Source: Patescibacterium sp964487795 (GTDB lineage: Bacteria; Patescibacteriota; Patescibacteriia; Patescibacteriales; Patescibacteriaceae). From it: a stretch of DNA of 64,000 nt. Below are positions 36,477 to 44,335 of the stretch, piece after piece. A program made the position numbers and the translations under genes. A model generated the notes under the pieces. The model made no database searches. It was not told the DNA's origin and was given only the letters and a program-made list of their open reading frames with translations. Within the stretch, counting starts at the first letter, position 1; the number at the start of each line of letters is the position of its first letter. Location: assembly GCA_964487795.1 (NCBI GenBank), contig CAZASI010000003.1:1-64000 (forward strand), given 5' to 3'.

Positions 36477-36887
36477 TTAAGCAATAGCTTCGCGAATTTT
36501 AGTTGCGTACTGTTCAGCAATACCTGCATCATAGGCATTTTGCGGCCAACGACCAAGACCATCGCCTTCAGCGCGCGGCACAACATGAAAATGAACATGA
36601 GGAATATGCTGATTGGCCGCATCTTTATTATCAAGAAAAATGCTGTAACCTTTGACATCCAAACCTTTCATCATTGCTTCACCGATTTTTTGTGCAGCAG
36701 GTAATAATCCTGATAATTCATCCTCAGTTAATTCTTCTAAAGATGCAACTTGGCGTTTTGGTGCGACAATCGTATGGCCTGGTTCAATCGGCAACACATC
36801 CAAAAATGCGATGAAATAAGTATCTTGCCAAACTATTTCTGCCTGAGTTTCACCGTCCGCGATCTGCGCGAAAATTGTTTTTTCCAT
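36477..36887 (-). CDS. HIT-family hydrolase/transferase
   Basis: 136 residues with the histidine triad HVHFHVVPR near residue 100 and the N-terminal segment TIFAQIADGE typical of HINT-type proteins. These hydrolyse nucleoside phosphoramidates and similar nucleotide conjugates. Its place inside the rhamnose operon is unusual, and a link with nucleotide-sugar turnover is only conjecture. Confidence 0.92.
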   Translation of the reverse strand: MEKTIFAQIADGETQAEIVWQDTYFIAFLDVLPIEPGHTIVAPKRQVASLEELTEDELSGLLPAAQKIGEAMMKGLDVKGYSIFLDNKDAANQHIPHVHFHVVPRAEGDGLGRWPQNAYDAGIAEQYATKIREAIA

Positions 36888-36905
36888 GTGTTTAAAAAAT
36901 AAAAA

Positions 36906-37355
36906 TTATAAAATTTTATATGGTGAAGCCGGATCGACCTCCCAACGGATCTCGTCGATTTCTTCTTGTTTACCAACGCCTTTATATAAAGCGTCTGGTA
37001 AATTAATTGAATACGCCGGTATATCACTGACACACTTATATCCGTGAACAACGCCGGGAGGAACAATAACCATAGTCGGATTCTGCTGACCAACGGTAAT
37101 AATCTCATGATCGCCTTCTGTAGCGCTGCCTGAACGACGATCCCATAAATGTAATTCAAAAGTGCCAGGTCCAACAAAGACAAAACAATCGGACTGCTGT
37201 TTGTGCTCGTGAGGGCCGCGAACAACGCCGGGCTTTGTTAGACTGACATAAGACATAGCCGGAACAAAAGAAAATTCGTCATTTCGAAAAATCTCGACCA
37301 ACCAGCCGCGATCATCGTCATATCTGTCTAATTTCTTAATAATTACGCCTTCCAT
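36906..37355 (-). CDS. RfbC-like dTDP-sugar epimerase (cupin)
   Basis: 149 residues of the RmlC-type cupin fold: LDRYDDDRGWLVEIFR, VVRGPHEHKQQSD (normally VRGLHxQ) and MVIVPPGVVHGYKCV. RfbC is the only rml step otherwise missing from this cluster, so it probably performs the 3,5-epimerisation of dTDP-4-dehydro-6-deoxyglucose. It is shorter than classical RfbC (about 180) and the substrate pocket residues differ, so a WxcM/FdtA-type 3,4-ketoisomerase is an alternative. Confidence 0.8.
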   Translation of the reverse strand: MEGVIIKKLDRYDDDRGWLVEIFRNDEFSFVPAMSYVSLTKPGVVRGPHEHKQQSDCFVFVGPGTFELHLWDRRSGSATEGDHEIITVGQQNPTMVIVPPGVVHGYKCVSDIPAYSINLPDALYKGVGKQEEIDEIRWEVDPASPYKIL

Positions 37356-37540
37356 GTGTGATTTTTAGATGAATAAAACACTATCAGTATAGCATTGATT
37401 ATCCATACAATCAACCAATAATTCAGGTTAAAAAGGCTATAAATTGAGCCTCGGACCAAGACTTCAGACACTATAAAAATCCCCAAGCCAATGCTTAGAA
37501 AAAGATGAAGTTCATACTGTAGCCATGATGGATATTTCAT
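37343..37540 (-). CDS. Small membrane protein
   Basis: 65 residues with two hydrophobic segments (HLFLSIGLGIFIVSEVLV and YWLIVWIINAILIVFY). It overlaps the downstream epimerase start by 13 nt and the upstream gene by 4 nt (ATGA), which argues for a translated gene in the operon. No family recognised. Confidence 0.6.
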   Translation of the reverse strand: MKYPSWLQYELHLFLSIGLGIFIVSEVLVRGSIYSLFNLNYWLIVWIINAILIVFYSSKNHTWKA

Positions 37541-38025
37541 AAAAGCGGTCCGATAAATTGAACTTTAATATCTTCTATATTAATTTTCTTTAACTGCTTT
37601 TGTATTTCCGGATTTGATATCATAAATGAGTATCTGCCCTTACGACGTTCAGCGGAACGTAAGTCAAACTCAAGTGTAAGTTCGCGCGAGTTTTCAGTTA
37701 CCTGTTTAAAGTCATATATCCACTGAGCTCTGTTATGAGCAACGCCCAGTGCAAAAGCCGGCGTTGGTTCGCTAAAGCGCATGGTGACAATCGCCGTATC
37801 AAACTTTCTTGGAGTGTATACCGTAAAGTACACCGGCTCATCTATAATGATGCGTTTATCCGTAACACGTTCGGCTGGCAAAAGATCTTCAAAAATATAG
37901 CTTGATTTAGTTAAATCAGTGGAATAGCTGAGTGTGCCAAATGGAACCAGCGTACGCCAAGCAATCCATACGACAAGTATTACTAAAACGCTGATCCATA
38001 TTGCTCGAAACGTCTGTTGCTTCAT
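37537..38025 (-). CDS. Membrane-anchored protein of unknown function
   Basis: 162 residues with one N-terminal membrane helix (AIWISVLVILVVWIAWRT) and an extracellular beta-rich domain (IIIDEPVYFTVYTP, AIVTMRFSEP, LTLEFDLRS). It is the first gene of the rhamnose operon, divergent from asnS. Unknown function; location suggests a role in surface polymer display or export. Confidence 0.7.
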   Translation of the reverse strand: MKQQTFRAIWISVLVILVVWIAWRTLVPFGTLSYSTDLTKSSYIFEDLLPAERVTDKRIIIDEPVYFTVYTPRKFDTAIVTMRFSEPTPAFALGVAHNRAQWIYDFKQVTENSRELTLEFDLRSAERRKGRYSFMISNPEIQKQLKKINIEDIKVQFIGPLL

Positions 38026-38071
38026 TCCTATATCATAGCAATTTTTCCAAAGCCGCGCATCAAGGCACGGA

Positions 38072-38103
38072 TTGATTTTTTTTGGCTAAGTTGATAGTAT
38101 AAT
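38072..38103 (+). promoter_or_regulatory. asnS promoter, near-leaderless
   Basis: A perfect TATAAT (38098-38103) ends 4 nt before the ATG at 38108, so the transcript would start at or inside the start codon. The best -35 is TTGATT (38072-38077) with a long 20-bp spacer, so the -35 assignment is weak. Confidence 0.5.
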
Positions 38104-38107
38104 TGCT

Positions 38108-39400
38108 ATGAACAAGACAATTCTTATTAAAGACTTAAAAGACTATGTCGGGCAGGCTGTAACCCTGCGCGGCTGGGTTTATAATTTCCGTTCATCTGGG
38201 AAAATCGCTTTTTGGCAGATTCGTGACGGATCAGGTTTTTGCCAAGCAATTCTCTCTTCTGATGAGCTGAGTGTTGAGATGTGGCAAGAAGCCTCAAAGG
38301 TTACCGTTGAAACATCCGTAGAAATTACAGGCATGGTAACTAAGCATCCGAAAAAAGATGAGTATGAACTGCAAGCAGTCAGCTTTGCTTATTATCAAAT
38401 TGCCGAAGAATACCCGATTGGAAAAAAAGATCACGGCATTGATTTTCTTTTGGATAATCGACATCTGTGGTTGCGCTCCCCTAAGCAATGGGCAATCCAG
38501 CGCGTACGCGATACGCTGATTCATGCGTGCTATGATTTCATGCGCCAAAATAATTTCACTAAAATTGATTCACCAATCATTACCGCCAACGCCGGAGAAA
38601 ATACTACAGACTTATTTAAAGTAAAATATTTTGACCAAACTACGTATCTTTCACAAACCGGACAATTATATATTGAAGCAGCAATCGCTGCGCACGGACG
38701 AGTCTTTGACTTTGGTCCGACTTTTCGCGCTGAAAAATCTAAAACGAGACGTCATTTAACCGAGTTTTGGATGATGGATGCTGAAATGGCCTTCACTGAT
38801 TTAAACGATAACCTTGATACGCAAGAAGCTTTGATTAGATTTATGGTTAAAGCGGTTCTTGAAAAAAATCAAAAAGAGTTAGAGATATTAGAACGAGATT
38901 TAAAAGTACTTAAAAATATTGATAAACCGTTTTATCGTATGTCTCACGAGGAAGCAGTTAAGAAACTGAAAGAATTAGGCTCTGATATCAAAGACAGAGA
39001 TGATTTAGGCGGTGATGACGAAACAATACTGACGAAAGTTTTTGATAACCCGATTTTTATTACGAATTATCCAGCCGAAGTTAAAGCGTTTTATATGAAG
39101 CGTGATGAAGAAGATAAAACGCGGGTATTAGGCGCAGATTTATTGGCGCCGGAAGGCTACGGAGAAATCATCGGCGGATCACAACGTGAAGATGATTATA
39201 AAACTTTAGAAAAACGCATTAAAGAATTTGGATTAAAAGTGGAAGATTATCAATGGTATCTAGATCTGAGAAAATACGGATCAGTTCCGCACGGTGGATT
39301 TGGTTTCGGACTTGAACGCATTGTGACTTGGGTTTGCGGATTAGAACATGTTCGTGAATCAATCCCCTTCCCTCGAACAATTTACAGGATTACTCCATAA
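38108..39400 (+). CDS. asnS: Asparaginyl-tRNA synthetase
   Basis: 430 residues, class II synthetase. The N-terminal OB fold (VTLRGWVYNFRSSGK, FWQIRDGSGFCQ) is followed by motif 2 (FRAEKSKTRRHLTEFWMMDAE) and motif 3 (GGFGFGLERIV). ITANAGENTTDLF is a motif of the AsnRS branch, as opposed to AspRS. At 430 residues it matches compact, archaeal-like AsnRS. It charges the tRNA-Asn encoded at 13299. It stands alone between divergent and convergent neighbours, ending in a bidirectional terminator. Confidence 0.95.
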   Translation: MNKTILIKDLKDYVGQAVTLRGWVYNFRSSGKIAFWQIRDGSGFCQAILSSDELSVEMWQEASKVTVETSVEITGMVTKHPKKDEYELQAVSFAYYQIAEEYPIGKKDHGIDFLLDNRHLWLRSPKQWAIQRVRDTLIHACYDFMRQNNFTKIDSPIITANAGENTTDLFKVKYFDQTTYLSQTGQLYIEAAIAAHGRVFDFGPTFRAEKSKTRRHLTEFWMMDAEMAFTDLNDNLDTQEALIRFMVKAVLEKNQKELEILERDLKVLKNIDKPFYRMSHEEAVKKLKELGSDIKDRDDLGGDDETILTKVFDNPIFITNYPAEVKAFYMKRDEEDKTRVLGADLLAPEGYGEIIGGSQREDDYKTLEKRIKEFGLKVEDYQWYLDLRKYGSVPHGGFGFGLERIVTWVCGLEHVRESIPFPRTIYRITP

Positions 39401-39401
39401 C

Positions 39402-39427
39402 AAAAAGCGGGCCTAGCCCGCTTTTTT
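39402..39427. terminator. Bidirectional terminator between asnS and the DUF167 gene
   Basis: 11-bp stem AAAAAGCGGGC/GCCCGCTTTTT with the 3-nt loop CTA. The loop is the stop codon of the DUF167 gene (TAG on the minus strand), so the convergent gene terminates inside the hairpin. A long T tract follows on the plus strand and a run of T on the minus strand. Confidence 0.92.
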
Positions 39428-39685
39428 TATTTTTACTACTTTATCCCCCGAAAACTTTCCCATTATAATTTCTATATTTAATTTCGGAACATCAAATTCC
39501 TCGCTTAAGAGCTTAATTAATATTTCATTCGCTTTGCCTTCTTCCGGAATCTTAGCAATATCAATCTTTATTGTCCCGTCAGACAGAAGAGATTTAATTC
39601 GTGTTTCATGCGCGCCAGCATGAACTTTAATTTTTAGTGTTATTACTCCCTTCTCCAATAATTCTTTTTTATATTCTTCAATCAT
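39413..39685 (-). CDS. DUF167 (YggU) family protein
   Basis: 90 residues from the ATG at 39685 (MIEEYKKELLEKG); the longer frame overlaps the upstream gene. The family pattern is clear: LKIKVHAGAHETRI, IKIDIAKIPEEGKANEILI and IEIIMGKFSGDKVVKI. Its function is not established. Its start follows the NAGPA-like stop by 1 nt (TAA-T-ATG). Confidence 0.88.
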   Translation of the reverse strand: MIEEYKKELLEKGVITLKIKVHAGAHETRIKSLLSDGTIKIDIAKIPEEGKANEILIKLLSEEFDVPKLNIEIIMGKFSGDKVVKIKKAG

Positions 39686-39686
39686 A

Positions 39687-40871
39687 TTATTCTTCTGAAA
39701 AAACAATGGCATTAACAATATTTCTTCCCGGCCCAACTTTATAAACATTATCATAGATAAGAGCCGACGAACCCCCACCATCTAAATTAATCGCAAACTG
39801 CATTTGCATCACAGCGACGATTTTAGCAAGATCGGGTACAGTGGCATTACGAGCAACAATCAAATATAGCTTATTGTCAGCGTAACCAAACGCATTACGC
39901 AAAGATTTTGTATTTCGCTGTTTATCATCCAACTGTCCTTCATTTAAAATATTAACTCCGTTCTCAATTAAGGCCGGCTGATTACCAATAGCAGCCTGCA
40001 GAATTCCAAATCGACTTTCATAACTTTGTTTACTTGCAAAATCACGTGCATCAGAAAAATAATGAAATTGATTACCAAGGGAAAACGCCATGATCGGTCC
40101 CGTGGTCGGAAAAACCAATTGGCGCTCATTGATAAAAATATTACGCAAGGTATTGTAAGCCGGATAAAAAGAATAATTAGGTCGACTTGCTCCTGTATCA
40201 AAATAACTACCGTTAATAGCTGCAAAACCCTGTCCTTCTTCATTAAAGGAAGATAAGCTTCTAACCGGACAATTCAGATCGCATTCTTCAAGTCCTGCCG
40301 TCAAAGTCATGACTTTGAGTTTTGGGTTCGCAAGATTAATCGTCACCACATCAATACTAAATTCTCCAACGCTGGTGACGATACTTTTACGCTGATAACT
40401 ATTATATGAACTTATTTGTCCGCTGCTTGAGCGTGGAATCTGCAATAGATTATTAACACTAATACCTAAACCTAATTGACGCATGAGAGCAAACGCATCA
40501 GCAGGTCGTCCGAGATAATATTTTTTCAAATTAAGCGGATTAATATACCAAGCTTCACCATCCTTCTCTACACGTATAACAATTAATCCCTTTAAAGTAT
40601 TTGCCAAACTACTGCCATCACGCAAATTTGTAAAATCACGTTCATTAATACCAAGTCCAAGTTGTCGCATAATTAAAAATGCGTCATCAGGACGACCAAG
40701 AAAGTATCGTTTTAAATCTTTCGGATAGACGTACCACGCTTCTCCATTTTCTTCAACACTCAACAGTATCCGCCCTGATAACTGAGAAGCCAAGCTTGCG
40801 CCTTGCGCGCTGTGCGAGAATAAAGCGCAACTAACAAAGAAGAGTAATAATCCGAATAAAGTAAACTTCAT
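39687..40871 (-). CDS. Secreted NAGPA-type phosphodiester glycosidase-like protein
   Basis: 394 residues. A signal peptide (FGLLLFFVSCALFSHSAQGAS) is followed by two copies of a ~50-residue repeat (about residues 32-78 and 92-140) with the shared core GEAWYV(Y/N)P..LK(R/K)Y(F/Y)LGRP.DAF..MRQLGLGI. The C-terminal domain has AINGSYFD and FAINLDGGGSSALI, the signatures of the NAGPA (DUF2233) family. These cleave phosphodiester-linked sugars, so it may trim or uncover cell-surface glycans. The repeat may bind cell wall. It is part of a minus-strand unit with DUF167. Confidence 0.87.
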   Translation of the reverse strand: MKFTLFGLLLFFVSCALFSHSAQGASLASQLSGRILLSVEENGEAWYVYPKDLKRYFLGRPDDAFLIMRQLGLGINERDFTNLRDGSSLANTLKGLIVIRVEKDGEAWYINPLNLKKYYLGRPADAFALMRQLGLGISVNNLLQIPRSSSGQISSYNSYQRKSIVTSVGEFSIDVVTINLANPKLKVMTLTAGLEECDLNCPVRSLSSFNEEGQGFAAINGSYFDTGASRPNYSFYPAYNTLRNIFINERQLVFPTTGPIMAFSLGNQFHYFSDARDFASKQSYESRFGILQAAIGNQPALIENGVNILNEGQLDDKQRNTKSLRNAFGYADNKLYLIVARNATVPDLAKIVAVMQMQFAINLDGGGSSALIYDNVYKVGPGRNIVNAIVFSEE

Positions 40872-40877
40872 AATAAC

Positions 40878-42944
40878 TTATAAACTAATTACCGGAATAA
40901 TAAACTGTTCTTCGTATTCATGTGCTGATTCTCTGATAAATCTCTCTTCGTGATAATTTGGTTCTTGTGAGAGATCTTTCAATAGTTCGATTTGCGCTTC
41001 AGCTAATATAATTTTAACTGATGGTGGCAAAGGAATTGAAAAATCGCGATTAACTGAAATCTCGGAAATAAACAAAGTCTTGTCTTGCTTATCACTACTT
41101 CTCCATAACCTTAAAATATATGAATCGCTTTGCTCACCCCGTTCAATATATTTCACAAATGTTATATCATTTGGCTGATTGGACCAAAATCTCGGTCTAA
41201 TTGGTGCGAGTTCTGAATTCTTTTTCATAATGACGTTTAGTAATTCTTGACTGAGATTTGATATTGATGGCTGCGGTCGTTCATTCCAACCATAGCGTGA
41301 CAAAGCATCACGCAAAGACGCTTCCTCTGAAAGAATAATAAGACTGACCGGTCGCTCACGTCCGCCACGGACGTTTTCCGTTATTGAGGGCCAAGTTCTG
41401 TTTTCCTGCAAATCAATTCTAAGATGGCGATCAATCGACGCCGAAGAATAGTAAAACTCTCTGAGATTATTTCGTTCAAAAAGATACGTACTTAAAACGC
41501 CAAAAAGTACTAAGGATCCGAAGCCAATTATAATAAGCTGCAAACTTTTTTTTAAACGTCTGGCATTATCTAATCGCTCAAACTTGCGCTGAACAATAAT
41601 GCCAATCATAAGCCAGGCTCCCGCAACAAGATAACCGCCAATCACATCACTTGCGTAATGCACGCCAAGATACATACGGCTGAGACCCACCAATAAAGCT
41701 ACAACTGAGGCAATAAGCACAGCATTAATATTTCGAGACCAACGAGGATATGCTTTGATAGCATAATAAGCGATAAAAAATCCAAATGCTATAACAAATA
41801 CTGCGTGAGACGAAGGATAGGAAAAAGAATTTTCATAATAAAAACTCGGCGCCGGTCGCGCGCGAGCAAATATCATCTTCAAGAGACTTGAAGTCAATAG
41901 TCCTCCGACTACCGAAATAAGCAAACCCAGGCTGTAAGAAAGGCGACGTTCAAGCCAAAACCAGAATAACGCCAAAGCTGTTACTGTACAGATAAAAATA
42001 AATGAACCAAGGCTCGTAATCATAAAAAATGAGGCGGCAATGTATGAATTTGAAAAGAGTAAAATAATAGCGCGAATTCGTTCGTCATAATTAATAAAAA
42101 TATTCGTATCACCCGAAATCTGTATCCCGATAAGAATACTAAATACCAAACATACAGCTGCTCCTATCAACATGGCGCTCATCGTTAAACCGCTGAAAAC
42201 CATAGGATTAAAACGATGTTCAAAAAATAATGCGCTACGCGGTCGAAGCGTAGCAAATTTTTTCCAAAATCGTGACCCTATAAGTCTTTCATAATTAGTC
42301 TTTAAAAATATCGCACTAATCGAAATTATTTCTCGTCCTTGTCGCACAAAGAAATTCTTAAGCCACCATAACACTAAAGCAACTACAATCAAACCGAGTA
42401 ACAGTGATCCGGCTCGGCCAGCCCAACCCTCAACACTTTGCCAGGCACTCGCGGCAAAATATCCAAGCAATACATGAAAGGACATAAACAGAATTGTTCC
42501 CGGAGCATCTAGTAAAATAAATGTTAACCAACGCGTCTTAGTAATGCCTGAGACCAAACTAACAATAGAGCGTAAAGGACCGATAAAACGACTGAGTAAA
42601 ATACTCTTCTTCCCCCAACGAGCAGTAAAAGCATCAGCTCGTGCTAGATATTCCGGCTTTAAAAAACGATGCTGGCCTTTGAATAATGTTTGAAAATGAC
42701 GACCAAAAGCAAAACTGATAAGATCGCCGGCAATTGCACCAAGTGAAGCAATGACCAATACGCTCGACAACTCCAAAAGACCTTCGGCGGCCAAGACACC
42801 ACCGATAACTAATATTATTCCGCCAGGAGTAAATAAACCAATAATAGGCAAAGATTCAAACAGTGCAACGACAGCTAAAACAACATAGCCCGCCAGGCTA
42901 AATTGTTCAACGATATGTTTTATCCAAAGAAACACTTCATTCAT
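40878..42944 (-). CDS. DedA - PAP2 phosphatase - LssY_C fusion membrane protein
   Basis: 688 residues. The N-terminal ~220 residues form a DedA/VTT-type transporter domain with several membrane segments (LFTPGGIILVIGGVL, SLGAIAGDLISF). The middle ~200 residues form a PAP2 phosphatase with all three motifs: KMIFARARP, YPSSHAVF and SRMYLGVHYASD. The C-terminal ~190 residues (SLIILSEEASLRDAL, DITFVKY) resemble LssY_C. DedA proteins flip undecaprenyl phosphate and PAP2 enzymes dephosphorylate lipid pyrophosphates, so one protein could recycle the lipid carrier for rhamnan and peptidoglycan export (inference). Its ATG is preceded by a copy of the tRNA-Pro 3' end. Confidence 0.9.
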   Translation of the reverse strand: MNEVFLWIKHIVEQFSLAGYVVLAVVALFESLPIIGLFTPGGIILVIGGVLAAEGLLELSSVLVIASLGAIAGDLISFAFGRHFQTLFKGQHRFLKPEYLARADAFTARWGKKSILLSRFIGPLRSIVSLVSGITKTRWLTFILLDAPGTILFMSFHVLLGYFAASAWQSVEGWAGRAGSLLLGLIVVALVLWWLKNFFVRQGREIISISAIFLKTNYERLIGSRFWKKFATLRPRSALFFEHRFNPMVFSGLTMSAMLIGAAVCLVFSILIGIQISGDTNIFINYDERIRAIILLFSNSYIAASFFMITSLGSFIFICTVTALALFWFWLERRLSYSLGLLISVVGGLLTSSLLKMIFARARPAPSFYYENSFSYPSSHAVFVIAFGFFIAYYAIKAYPRWSRNINAVLIASVVALLVGLSRMYLGVHYASDVIGGYLVAGAWLMIGIIVQRKFERLDNARRLKKSLQLIIIGFGSLVLFGVLSTYLFERNNLREFYYSSASIDRHLRIDLQENRTWPSITENVRGGRERPVSLIILSEEASLRDALSRYGWNERPQPSISNLSQELLNVIMKKNSELAPIRPRFWSNQPNDITFVKYIERGEQSDSYILRLWRSSDKQDKTLFISEISVNRDFSIPLPPSVKIILAEAQIELLKDLSQEPNYHEERFIRESAHEYEEQFIIPVISL

Positions 42945-42947
42945 ATA

Positions 42948-42966
42948 TGTCGGGATGCCGGGAATT
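42948..42966 (-). repeat. 19-bp copy of the tRNA-Pro 3' end before the DedA-PAP2 gene
   Basis: TGTCGGGATGCCGGGAATT occurs here and, without mismatch, at 43026-43044, which is the 3' end of tRNA-Pro. On the minus strand the copy ends with the discriminator-like A at 42950, then 5 nt (CATAT) and the ATG of the DedA-PAP2 gene. Confidence 0.9.
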
Positions 42967-42996
42967 TCCGCCAGAGGCGGATCAGCCTTTGGCTGA
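42967..42996. repeat. REP-like double hairpin
   Basis: Two adjacent hairpins: TCCGCC-AGA-GGCGGA and TCAGCC-TTT-GGCTGA. They lie in the 78-bp segment bounded by the two copies of the tRNA-Pro 3' end. The rest of the segment is AT-rich with no ORF. Confidence 0.75.
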
Positions 42997-43027
42997 GAAC
43001 CCTATCTAGTTACTTATCTTATAAGTG

Positions 43028-43098
43028 TCGGGATGCCGGGAATTGAACCCGGTCTACACGCACCCGAAGCGTGTGTACTACCGGTATACTACATCCCG
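43028..43098 (-). tRNA. tRNA-Pro (CGG)
   Basis: Acceptor CGGGATG/CATCCCG, D arm GTAT/GTAC with a short loop, anticodon loop TTCGGGT (anticodon CGG), T arm CCGGG TTCAATT CCCGG, discriminator A. It continues CAC, so no CCA is encoded. The D loop is small but the fold is complete. Confidence 0.9.
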
Positions 43099-43102
43099 AG
43101 AA

Positions 43103-43117
43103 CCGCGCAATGCGCGG
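43103..43117. other. GC-rich hairpin just upstream of tRNA-Pro
   Basis: CCGCGC/GCGCGG with loop AAT, 5 nt before the tRNA 5' end and 4 nt after the stop of the holin-like gene. No T tract follows. Confidence 0.8.
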
Positions 43118-43120
43118 CTA

Positions 43121-43465
43121 TCAGTCTTTATCAGGACTAAGTTTGTTGAGGAAAAAAGAAACAACCGACAATACTAAGCTAAATAGTACTGCAGTCCAAA
43201 AACCGTCGATGGAAAAGCCAGTCACGATTGATGAAGCGAGAAGCACGAGCAAAGCATTGATCACAAGTGTGAACAAGCCAAGCGTGAGAATATTAATTGG
43301 CAAAGTGAGAAGCACAAACAACGGCTTTAAGAATGCATTGATAATACCGAGCACCAATGCAACGAGAATTGCTGTCCAAAAACTATTGAGCGTGACACCA
43401 GGCACCACATAACTTGCGAGCATGACTGCCGCGGCGGCAATCAGCCATCTAATAAGTAGACTCAT
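43121..43465 (-). CDS. Phage-holin-4_2/YvlD-like membrane protein
   Basis: 114 residues with four hydrophobic segments (WLIAAAAVMLASYVVPGV, ILVALVLGIINAFLKPL, ILTLGLFTLVINALLVLL, TAVLFSLVLSVVSFFL). The pattern LGIINAFLKPLF and PINILTLGLF is diagnostic of this family, which is mostly chromosomal and not part of prophages. Unknown role. It is followed by tRNA-Pro and preceded by mscL. Confidence 0.87.
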   Translation of the reverse strand: MSLLIRWLIAAAAVMLASYVVPGVTLNSFWTAILVALVLGIINAFLKPLFVLLTLPINILTLGLFTLVINALLVLLASSIVTGFSIDGFWTAVLFSLVLSVVSFFLNKLSPDKD

Positions 43466-43481
43466 AGATTTTATTTAATAA

Positions 43482-43823
43482 TTATTTTTTATCAAGTAAC
43501 TCATCACTCTTTAAAAGCTTTTTAATAACGATGTACAGAAACACCATAACAATAACAAAGGTTAATCCGGCGTTGATGATGATTCCCAAATCAAAAGCTT
43601 CGCCGCGAATATAAAAAACAAAATTGGTAAAACTTTCCGGGGCAATCAATTTAATAAGTGGTGTAAAAATTCCTTTAACAATCGCGTCTACTAAATCTTT
43701 TGAAGCTTGAGCGGTGATAACACCAATCGCCAAGCCGATAACAGAATATTGTTTTAAAAAACCTAAAAGCTCTTGTCCAAAGCCTTTACCGCGCGCACCT
43801 ATTTTTGTAATTGTTTCGTGCAT
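43482..43823 (-). CDS. mscL: Large-conductance mechanosensitive channel
   Basis: 113 residues with the MscL layout: N-terminal amphipathic helix (GFGQELLGFLKQYSVIG), TM1 (IGLAIGVITAQASKDLVDAIVKG), periplasmic loop (about 60-75) and TM2 (GLTFVIVMVFLYIVI). It relieves hypo-osmotic pressure. It has its own near-leaderless promoter. Confidence 0.94.
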   Translation of the reverse strand: MHETITKIGARGKGFGQELLGFLKQYSVIGLAIGVITAQASKDLVDAIVKGIFTPLIKLIAPESFTNFVFYIRGEAFDLGIIINAGLTFVIVMVFLYIVIKKLLKSDELLDKK

Positions 43824-43832
43824 ATGTTCTTA

Positions 43833-43861
43833 ATAATAGCTTATTTTCTGGTTTTTTTCAA
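43833..43861 (-). promoter_or_regulatory. mscL promoter, near-leaderless
   Basis: Minus strand TTGAAA (43861-43856), 17-bp spacer, TATTAT (43838-43833). The ATG is at 43823, 9 nt beyond the -10 box, so the transcript would carry a leader of only a few nt. Confidence 0.7.
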
Positions 43862-44332
43862 TCATTGCGCAGAAAATTTTTTATTAAACAATATTAAATC
43901 TACTTTTCGTTTTCCTTTATAGGTCCAATGATGCTTAATCGGGAATCTACGCTTCTCACTATTACTGACCGCTTTATCATCTCCAATATAAAATCCGATA
44001 TGTTTATGCATGCCGTGCTTACCAAAATCATTTTCCTCCCAAACAAGAACTGCGCCGGGCAACGGCTTATTGATTTTTCTCCAGCCGTTTTTTATTAAAT
44101 CTTTAATCGTTGAATTAACAGTCGTATGACCGGAATTGATTTGCTTAAAAAAAGACAAAATAAAAGATACAAAAAACGCACAGGATAATTCTCCGTTATG
44201 CGTAATATCTGTTTTTCTTCCGTTGACTACAGCGCTAAAATTACGAAACATCTTAGCCTTCGGACTATTGGCTATGACCGAAAGATAGGTTTCAAAAAGT
44301 TTTGGACTAACTTTTACTTTTTTAACTGACAT
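43862..44332 (-). CDS. NlpC/P60-like cysteine peptidase domain protein
   Basis: 156 residues, no signal peptide. The catalytic Cys is in GELSCAFFVSF (about residue 51), followed by PLPGAVLVWEE and the His in HKHIGFYIGDDKAVS, the order typical of NlpC/P60 amidases and endopeptidases that act on peptidoglycan or on amide bonds. It lacks an export signal. The start codon is 3 nt (CAT) after the tRNA-Ala discriminator base. Confidence 0.8.
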   Translation of the reverse strand: MSVKKVKVSPKLFETYLSVIANSPKAKMFRNFSAVVNGRKTDITHNGELSCAFFVSFILSFFKQINSGHTTVNSTIKDLIKNGWRKINKPLPGAVLVWEENDFGKHGMHKHIGFYIGDDKAVSNSEKRRFPIKHHWTYKGKRKVDLILFNKKFSAQ

Positions 44333-44335
44333 ATG

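Noticed and set aside
42945..42996. Rho-independent terminator between tRNA-Pro and the DedA-PAP2 gene
   Set aside because: The two small hairpins lack a T tract on the minus strand and fit better as a REP-like insertion.
43121..43465. Prophage remnant, suggested by the holin-like family name
   Set aside because: The family is mostly chromosomal, and no other phage gene lies nearby.
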